This document shows, in pieces, positions 6,809 through 11,664 of a DNA stretch of 11,664 nt. Source of the stretch: Betaproteobacteria bacterium (GTDB lineage: Bacteria; Pseudomonadota; Gammaproteobacteria; Burkholderiales; Burkholderiaceae_C). The stretch lies in NCBI GenBank assembly GCA_005884255.1, contig VBDL01000019.1, forward strand, positions 1-11,664, written 5' to 3'. Under the pieces are notes generated by a model that did no database searches, was not told where the DNA came from, and saw only the letters and a list, made by a program, of their open reading frames with translations. The position numbers and the translations under genes are program-made. The first letter of the stretch is position 1; each line of letters starts with the position of its first letter.

Positions 6809-7830
6809 GCGCCTTTGCTGATCGCGTTGTCGCGTGGCAGGCCACGCATGGTCGTCATGATCTGCCGTGGCAGCGCACGCGCGATCCGTATCGCGTGTGG
6901 CTGTCGGAGATCATGCTGCAGCAGACGCAGGTGGCGACGGTGCTCGACTACTACGCCCGCTTCCTGCAGCGCTTTCCCGACGTGCGCGCGCTCGCCGCGG
7001 CACCGCTCGACGACGTCCTGGCTGCGTGGAGCGGCCTCGGCTACTACAGCCGTGCGCGCAACCTGCATCGCAGCGCCGGCGTGGTGGTGCAGCACCATGG
7101 CGGCGAGTTTCCGCGCAGCGCTGCGGCGCTGGCCGAGCTGCCGGGCATCGGCACGTCTACAGCGGCGGCGATTGCCGCGTTCTGTTTCGGCGAGCGCGCC
7201 GCCATCCTCGACGGCAACGTCAAGCGCGTGCTGACGCGCTGGCTCGGCTTCGAACACGACCTGGCCTTCAGCGCACACGAGCGCGCGCTGTGGCGTGACG
7301 CCGAGGCGCTGCTGCCGCAACAAGGCATCGAGGCCTACACGCAGGGCCTGATGGATCTGGGCGCGACGCTGTGCCTGGCGCGCAACCCCGCATGCCTGCT
7401 GTGCCCGGTGCAGACTGACTGCGTCGCGCGGCGCCACGGCGAACCTGAAGCCTACCCGGTGAAGACACGCAAGCTCAAACGCAGCCAGCGCGAGAGCGTG
7501 TGGCTGTGGCTGCGCTGCGGTGATCGGTTGTGGCTGCAGCAGCGCCCGCCGCAAGGCGTGTGGGCGGGGCTGTGGAGCCTGCCGGAGTTCGCGAGCTTCG
7601 ACGCGCTGGCCGACGCCACGCGCGGCTGGCCGGGCGAGGGCGAGGCGCTGCCGTCGTTCACGCATGTGCTGACGCACTTCGACTGGCGGCTGCATCCGCG
7701 GCGCTGGACCTTGCCGCGCGACCTGGCTCCAGCGCCGGCGCTGCCGCAAGACGGCCGCTGGTTCACGCACGAGCAGGCGCTCGCGCTCGGCCTGCCGGCG
7801 CCGCTGCGCAAGCTGCTCGTCGCGGCCTGA
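6805..7830 (+). CDS. mutY: A/G-specific adenine glycosylase (MutY)
   Basis: Removes adenine mispaired with 8-oxoguanine or guanine, preventing G:C to T:A transversions. The 341 residues are about the normal length. The catalytic domain shows LPWQ at 20-23, SEIMLQQTQV at 34-43 with catalytic Glu35, the helix-hairpin-helix LPGIGTSTAAAI at 112-123, and LDGNVKRV with catalytic Asp136. The 4Fe-4S cluster has Cys190, Cys197, Cys200 and Cys206 in the usual C-x6-C-x2-C-x5-C spacing. A Nudix-like C-terminal domain (about 230-341) contains GVWAGLWSLPEF and a FTHVLTHF segment for 8-oxoG recognition. The start is GTG at 6805, overlapping the GTPase stop as GTGA. No ATG exists before the conserved LPWQ and no strong ribosome site is present, so translation is probably coupled to the GTPase. 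It is convergent with the kinase gene 13 bp downstream. Confidence 0.98.
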   Translation: MSAFADRVVAWQATHGRHDLPWQRTRDPYRVWLSEIMLQQTQVATVLDYYARFLQRFPDVRALAAAPLDDVLAAWSGLGYYSRARNLHRSAGVVVQHHGGEFPRSAAALAELPGIGTSTAAAIAAFCFGERAAILDGNVKRVLTRWLGFEHDLAFSAHERALWRDAEALLPQQGIEAYTQGLMDLGATLCLARNPACLLCPVQTDCVARRHGEPEAYPVKTRKLKRSQRESVWLWLRCGDRLWLQQRPPQGVWAGLWSLPEFASFDALADATRGWPGEGEALPSFTHVLTHFDWRLHPRRWTLPRDLAPAPALPQDGRWFTHEQALALGLPAPLRKLLVAA

Positions 7831-7843
7831 TCCGTCGGCGGCC

Positions 7844-9799
7844 TCAATCCCCGTCGCGGCGCAGCAGCTTCTTCACCTTGCCGACCACCTGCGACAGCTC
7901 CAGCGGCTTCGTCCAGTAATCGTCGAAGCCGCTGGCCAGCGCGCGGCGCACGTTGGTCGGCATCGCATCGGCACTGACCGCGATGCAGGGGATGTCGCGT
8001 GTGCGCGGGTCCGCCTTCAGGCGCTTGAGCACCTGGGCGCCGGACATGTCGGGCAGGTTCATGTCGAGCAGGATGATGCGCGGCCGCTTGCGCACCGCGG
8101 CAGCCAGGCCCTCGGCGCCGCTTTGCGCCACGTCGAGCTGCCAGTCGGGCTGCGTGGAGAACAGCTGCTCCATCAGCACCACGTTGACCTCGTCGTCCTC
8201 GATGTAGAGCACGCCGTATTCGCGGCCTGAGTCCCAGCGCGACGGCATGTCCAGCGGCATCGTCTGCGTCTCGCGCTGGCGCACGCGCTTGCCCAACGGC
8301 AAGTGAACCTGGAAGCGCGAGCCCTTGCCGAGCTGCGACCACACGTCGAGCTTGCCGCCCATCGCCTGCACCAGCTTGCGCGTGATCACGAGGCCGAGGC
8401 CCGTGCCCTGGATGCCGGTCTTCGCGGCCGAGAGGCGATTGAAGGGCTCGAACAAGCGCCCGAGCTGCGAATCGCTCAAACCGGTGCCGGTGTCGTCCAC
8501 GGTGATCACGCCGTCGTCGCCGGCGCGCAGGCGCACGCGCACGCGGCCGTTGTCGCGGTTGTATTTGATCGCGTTGGACAGCAGATTCGTGATCACCTGC
8601 TCCAGCGCATCGGGGTCGGCGCGCACCGACATGTCCCCCGCGCCGTCGGCCTCGACTTCGATCTCGATGCCCTTGTGCTGGGCGAGCACATCGACCGCGT
8701 TGACGCAGCGCTGCACGAGGCTGTGGACGTTGATCGACTTGCGGCGCAGCGCCGTCTTGCCGCGTTCGATGCGCGCGATCTGCAGCAGCTGGTCGATCAG
8801 GCCGAGCAATCGTTGGCCCGACTGCTGCAGCACCAGCAGCCGGTCGTGCTGCGCCGCGGACAGCGGGTCGGCGCTGTCGATCGTCATCAGCTCCGCGAAG
8901 CCGAGGATCGCGTTCAGCGGCGTGCGCAGCTCGTGGCTGACCTGCGACATGAACTCGCTCTTCGCCTGGTTCGCGCGCTCGGCGGCGATCTTCTGCCGCC
9001 GCATCTCCTCGAGCGAGCGCTCGCGCGTGATGTCGCGGCTGGCGCCGATCAGCGTGCGGCCGTCGGGCGCGGTGCAGAAGGAGAGCTCGACGATGCGTGC
9101 CTTCGCCGGCGCCGGTGCCGGCACGCGCACCGCGACGCTCTCGCGCTCGTCGGCCGGCACCTGCGAATGCAGCAGCGCATGCACGCGCAAGCGGTCTTCC
9201 GCGTCGATCAGCGAGAGCCAGCTATCGAGCGGCAGCGCATCGGCGGGTGCATCGGCCACGCCGAACTGCGCGGCGGCGGTGGCATCGAGGTGCACGGTTC
9301 CGCCCTCCGGATCGCACTTCAGCGTGCCCAGGCCCGCGGCATGCGCGACCACGCGCCAGTGCTCACGCAGGTCGTCCAGCCGCTGGTGCAGTTGCTTGTC
9401 GCCTTGCGTCTCGCGCGCGATCAGCGTGCACAGGCGAACGCGCGCCATCTCCGGGCCGGGCCGGATCTCGACGTCCACCCAGCGCTGCCCCGGCGGCACG
9501 CACACCAGGCGCGCCGGGCCGTGCCAGGGCGCACCATCGCGCAGCGACTGCTCCAGTGCTTCGGCGAGTTGGGTGGGGTGGCGGTCGGCGGCCCAGTTCA
9601 GCAGGCCAGGCAGCGAGGTCGTGCTGGCCGTGGCACACGGCGCCTCGTCGAGCCAGAGGAAGCCGCCGCGATGCAGCTCGCGCCACGCGCCACGCGCATC
9701 GCGCCCGAGCACTTGCACCACCGCGCAGGAGGCTTGCAGTTCGCGCAGAAGTGACCAGCCCGCCTCGCCGGCAATGTGCAGCGATGCAGCCCACTCCAC
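7844..9799 (-). CDS. Soluble hybrid histidine kinase with PAS-like input and C-terminal receiver
   Basis: A 651-residue sensor kinase. Two weakly conserved PAS-like segments (about 1-130 and 145-262, the latter ending in a PAC-like GASRDITRERSLEE) precede a dimerisation helix. The H-box SHELRTPLNAILGF carries phospho-acceptor His289. The ATPase domain has the N-box NLLSNAIKYN (from 405), G1 DDTGTG (from 435), F-box LFEPFNR and G2 GTGLGL (465-470). A receiver domain follows, with Asp535/Asp536, phospho-acceptor Asp579, Ser609 and Lys631. I see no transmembrane or signal segment, so it should sense a cytoplasmic cue. The signal and output are unknown, and no DNA-binding regulator lies beside it in the window. 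I chose GTG 9799, with GAGG 8 nt upstream and a promoter before it. An ATG at 9886 is possible but lies upstream of that promoter. Confidence 0.92.
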   Translation of the reverse strand: MEWAASLHIAGEAGWSLLRELQASCAVVQVLGRDARGAWRELHRGGFLWLDEAPCATASTTSLPGLLNWAADRHPTQLAEALEQSLRDGAPWHGPARLVCVPPGQRWVDVEIRPGPEMARVRLCTLIARETQGDKQLHQRLDDLREHWRVVAHAAGLGTLKCDPEGGTVHLDATAAAQFGVADAPADALPLDSWLSLIDAEDRLRVHALLHSQVPADERESVAVRVPAPAPAKARIVELSFCTAPDGRTLIGASRDITRERSLEEMRRQKIAAERANQAKSEFMSQVSHELRTPLNAILGFAELMTIDSADPLSAAQHDRLLVLQQSGQRLLGLIDQLLQIARIERGKTALRRKSINVHSLVQRCVNAVDVLAQHKGIEIEVEADGAGDMSVRADPDALEQVITNLLSNAIKYNRDNGRVRVRLRAGDDGVITVDDTGTGLSDSQLGRLFEPFNRLSAAKTGIQGTGLGLVITRKLVQAMGGKLDVWSQLGKGSRFQVHLPLGKRVRQRETQTMPLDMPSRWDSGREYGVLYIEDDEVNVVLMEQLFSTQPDWQLDVAQSGAEGLAAAVRKRPRIILLDMNLPDMSGAQVLKRLKADPRTRDIPCIAVSADAMPTNVRRALASGFDDYWTKPLELSQVVGKVKKLLRRDGD

Positions 9800-9846
9800 G
9801 GAACCAACCTCACCCACTGACGCTTTCGCAACTTCTCGTAACTGGA

Positions 9847-9875
9847 AGTGTAGTGGGCGTTCACCCGGCTGGCAT
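9847..9875 (-). promoter_or_regulatory. Sigma70-like promoter for the hybrid kinase
   Basis: On the minus strand ATGCCA (9875-9870, 4/6 to the -35 consensus) is followed after 17 bp by TACACT (9852-9847, 4/6 to the -10 consensus). The predicted start of transcription is near 9840. That leaves a leader of about 40 nt carrying the GAGG ribosome site before GTG 9799. It is predicted by eye only. Confidence 0.45.
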
Positions 9876-9876
9876 G

Positions 9877-9892
9877 CGTGACGCACGTCACA
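9877..9892. promoter_or_regulatory. CRP/FNR-family-like operator upstream of the kinase promoter
   Basis: The plus strand reads CGTGA-CGCACG-TCACA, a 9/10 match to the CRP half-site pattern TGTGA-N6-TCACA. Its centre lies about 44-45 bp before the predicted kinase transcription start and directly abuts the -35 box. That is close to the -41.5 class II activator position. The regulator could be any CRP/FNR-family protein. Confidence 0.4.
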
Positions 9893-9904
9893 CGCTTGAC
9901 TGTC

Positions 9905-9917
9905 GTGGCTCGGCCAC
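9905..9917. repeat. Short inverted repeat in the gap before the kinase gene
   Basis: GTGGC-TCG-GCCAC forms a 5-bp stem with a 3-nt loop, about 60 bp beyond the stop of the spermidine-synthase-like gene in the direction of transcription. No T-run follows on either strand, so terminator function is not supported. The rest of the 9800-9975 gap holds the kinase promoter and CRP-like site described separately, and nothing else I can recognise. Confidence 0.3.
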
Positions 9918-9975
9918 AGCCATGGCGCTCAGAGCTGCCAAAGCACGCCATTCCGTTCGAACATCGCCCAGAGAA

Positions 9976-11664
9976 CTAGAACGAGATCACCTGCAGGATG
10001 TTGCTGTAGTCGTCGGTCCACAGCGGCCGGTGCCCCGTCTCGGGCAGCTCGACCACGGCCTCCTTGATGCCCGGCAGGTCGAGGATGCTGCGGTCCCTGG
10101 CCAGCAGGATCCAATCCGAAGACGCCTTGTCGGGGTCGGTATCGGACTCCAGCTCTTCGACGTAGGCGAGCTGCAGGCCCATCTCGGCGGCCAGCCGGCC
10201 GATCACGGGCCGCAGATCGAGGTAGCGGTTGCTGATGTGCAGCGCGATAACGCCTTGCGGCTTGATCGGAATCGAATCGCCCGTGAAGGCATCGATCACC
10301 AGCACGTCGAAGCGCTGCGGCGGCTCGGCCTGCAGCAGCAGCCGCCCGTCGCCGACTTGCACGTCGACGCTGGCTTGCGAGTCCGCGAGGAACGTGAAGT
10401 GGCGCTTGGCCGAATCGACGACGGCCGGATCGATCTCGTAGAAGCGATAGACATCGCCCGGCTTGCCATACGCGGCCAGCGTGCCCGCACCCAGCCCGAC
10501 GAGGCCGACCTCCAGGCGGCGATCGTCGAGCGCCGTGAGCAGCCGGCCCACACCGGAAGTCTCGGTGTAGTAACTCGTCGGTTCGCGCCTTCGCTCGTCG
10601 GACAGGTACTGCTCGCCGTGCATGATGCTGCCGTGCATCAGCGTGCGCTCGATGCTGCCGTGCTCGCGCACGCGCAGCACGCCATAGAAGTTGCGGTTCA
10701 TCGCCACCACCTCGCCGAGGCTTTGCTCGATGCGGTGCACGGCCGTCGCCGCGGTGCACAGCAGGACCAGCACGCCGGCGGCAGCGCGGTAGCGGTGCCG
10801 GCTCCCCGATCGCCACAGCAGGGCCGCGGCCAGCAGCACGAGGCCGATCTCGACCTCGAAGTACCCCGGCAGCAGCGCCGGCGCGCCGAGTGCAACGGCC
10901 GCACCGCCGAGCACGCCGCCCGCCGCGACGCACAGGTAGAAGTGCGTCAACCGGCTCGGGCTCGGCCGGCTCGCCGCCAGCTCGCCGTGGCAGTACATGC
11001 ACACGATGAAGAGGCCCGCGAGGAACACACCGGCCTGCCAGCCGATGTCGTTGACGAAGCGCTCATCGACGAGGAGCCAGCACATCGCGAGCAGTGCCAG
11101 CAGGGTTGCCGCGAAGAATGGCCGCGGCGCGTACCAGCGATCCGCGTCGAAGCACAGCGCGAAGCTGAGCAGGTACAGCGCCAGCGGCAGCACCCACATC
11201 ATCGGGATCGACGGGATGTTCTGCGTCAGGTGATTGGTGATCGCCACCAGCTCGTAGCTGGCGAGCGCGGCCAGGCCGATCCAGGCCAGCGTGCGTGCGC
11301 GACTCGGCGGCGGGTCGGCGATACCTTCGTCGGCGTGCCGCACGGGCGAGTCCTTGGTCGGCGCCCGGGCGACGCTGGCGAAGCACACGAGCGCGACGTA
11401 GGCGGCGTAGCCCGCGGACCAGACCTTGGCCTGCGTCGCCGTGCGCAGCCAGGGCTCGATCAGCCAGGGGTAGAGCACGAGCGCGGCCAGCGAGGCCAGG
11501 TTCGACACCGCAAAGAGGCGATACGGGTTGCGCCCGGCCGGCCCGCTGGCGATCCACGCCTGCAGCAAGGGGCTCGTGGTGGCCAGCAGCGTGAACGGCA
11601 AGCCGATCGTCGCGACCAGCAGTACGAGGATCTGCGCGCCGGGTGCGCCATTCGCCGGCCCGGG
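9976..11664 (-). CDS. Membrane protein with C-terminal spermidine-synthase-like domain, N-terminus cut by window edge
   Basis: The frame is open to the right edge, so 562 residues are visible and an N-terminal part is missing. A visible TTG at 11601 is internal, not the start. The first 310 or so residues contain about seven hydrophobic helices, for example IGLAALASYELVAI, WVLPLALYLLSFALCF, FFAATLLALLAMCWLLV, AGVFLAGLFIVCMYC and GVLVLLCTAATAV. The C-terminal part is a Rossmann domain like spermidine synthase: GLGAG at 390-394, YEIDP with Glu410/Asp412, VQVGDGRLLL, and VIDAF with Asp458. It ends with the family motif LWTDDYSNILQVI. True aminopropyltransferase activity is not established for these membrane fusions. 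The residues DSIPI pass directly into KPQGVIALHIS, so the helix normally found between strands 4 and 5 (HLLTxEA...Y) seems to be missing, about 18 residues. The gene precedes the kinase on the same strand with a 176-bp gap. Confidence 0.85.
   Translation of the reverse strand, partial: PGPANGAPGAQILVLLVATIGLPFTLLATTSPLLQAWIASGPAGRNPYRLFAVSNLASLAALVLYPWLIEPWLRTATQAKVWSAGYAAYVALVCFASVARAPTKDSPVRHADEGIADPPPSRARTLAWIGLAALASYELVAITNHLTQNIPSIPMMWVLPLALYLLSFALCFDADRWYAPRPFFAATLLALLAMCWLLVDERFVNDIGWQAGVFLAGLFIVCMYCHGELAASRPSPSRLTHFYLCVAAGGVLGGAAVALGAPALLPGYFEVEIGLVLLAAALLWRSGSRHRYRAAAGVLVLLCTAATAVHRIEQSLGEVVAMNRNFYGVLRVREHGSIERTLMHGSIMHGEQYLSDERRREPTSYYTETSGVGRLLTALDDRRLEVGLVGLGAGTLAAYGKPGDVYRFYEIDPAVVDSAKRHFTFLADSQASVDVQVGDGRLLLQAEPPQRFDVLVIDAFTGDSIPIKPQGVIALHISNRYLDLRPVIGRLAAEMGLQLAYVEELESDTDPDKASSDWILLARDRSILDLPGIKEAVVELPETGHRPLWTDDYSNILQVISF

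Noticed and set aside
8303..9881. Two long open frames antisense to the hybrid kinase
   Set aside because: The kinase and receiver motifs are unambiguous on the minus strand; both plus-strand frames are compositionally biased shadows.
9905..9917. Intrinsic terminator for the spermidine-synthase-like gene
   Set aside because: The inverted repeat has only a 5-bp stem and no following T-run on either strand; kept only as a short repeat.
1..11664. Defence island, CRISPR array, prophage or insertion sequence
   Set aside because: No direct-repeat array, transposase, integrase or terminal inverted repeats were seen, and composition looks uniform. Apart from the unexplained GTPase the genes are core functions.

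Overview
The window is about 67% GC (estimated by eye) and densely coded. It looks like the chromosomal core of a betaproteobacterium, most likely of the order Burkholderiales (Rubrivivax/Methylibium/Leptothrix-like). This rests on the protein sequences and on gene orders typical of that group: TPR protein-lolB-ispE-tRNA-Gln-prs, and mutM-dynamin-like GTPase-mutY. The genus assignment is an inference. I see no phage, insertion sequence, CRISPR array or other mobile element.

Positions 1-3777, minus strand: a co-oriented set read right to left. It starts with a large TPR-repeat protein with a signal peptide, then the lipoprotein-insertion factor lolB, then the isoprenoid kinase ispE. These three are joined by 4-bp stop/start overlaps (GTGA and ATGA). 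A tRNA-Gln(UUG) and the first 124 codons of prs (PRPP synthetase) follow, and prs runs off the left edge. A short hairpin with a GNRA-type loop sits between ispE and the tRNA. Positions 3778-3840 form a compact divergent control region.

Positions 3841-7830, plus strand: mutM (Fpg), a dynamin-family GTPase and mutY. MutM and MutY are the two glycosylases of the 8-oxoguanine (GO) repair pathway. The GTPase of unknown function lies between them and overlaps mutY by 4 bp (GTGA), so the two are probably translationally coupled.

Positions 7844-9799, minus strand: a soluble hybrid histidine kinase with a C-terminal receiver, convergent with mutY. Upstream of it are a sigma70-like promoter and a CRP/FNR-like palindrome. 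Positions 9976-11664, minus strand: a membrane protein with a C-terminal spermidine-synthase-like domain, cut at its N-terminus by the window edge. It appears to lack the helix between strands 4 and 5 of its Rossmann fold.

Most of the window is conserved housekeeping content. The points most worth a second look are the GTPase inside the GO-repair pair, the apparent internal deletion in the spermidine-synthase-like domain, the CRP-like site before the kinase, and the tRNA between ispE and prs.
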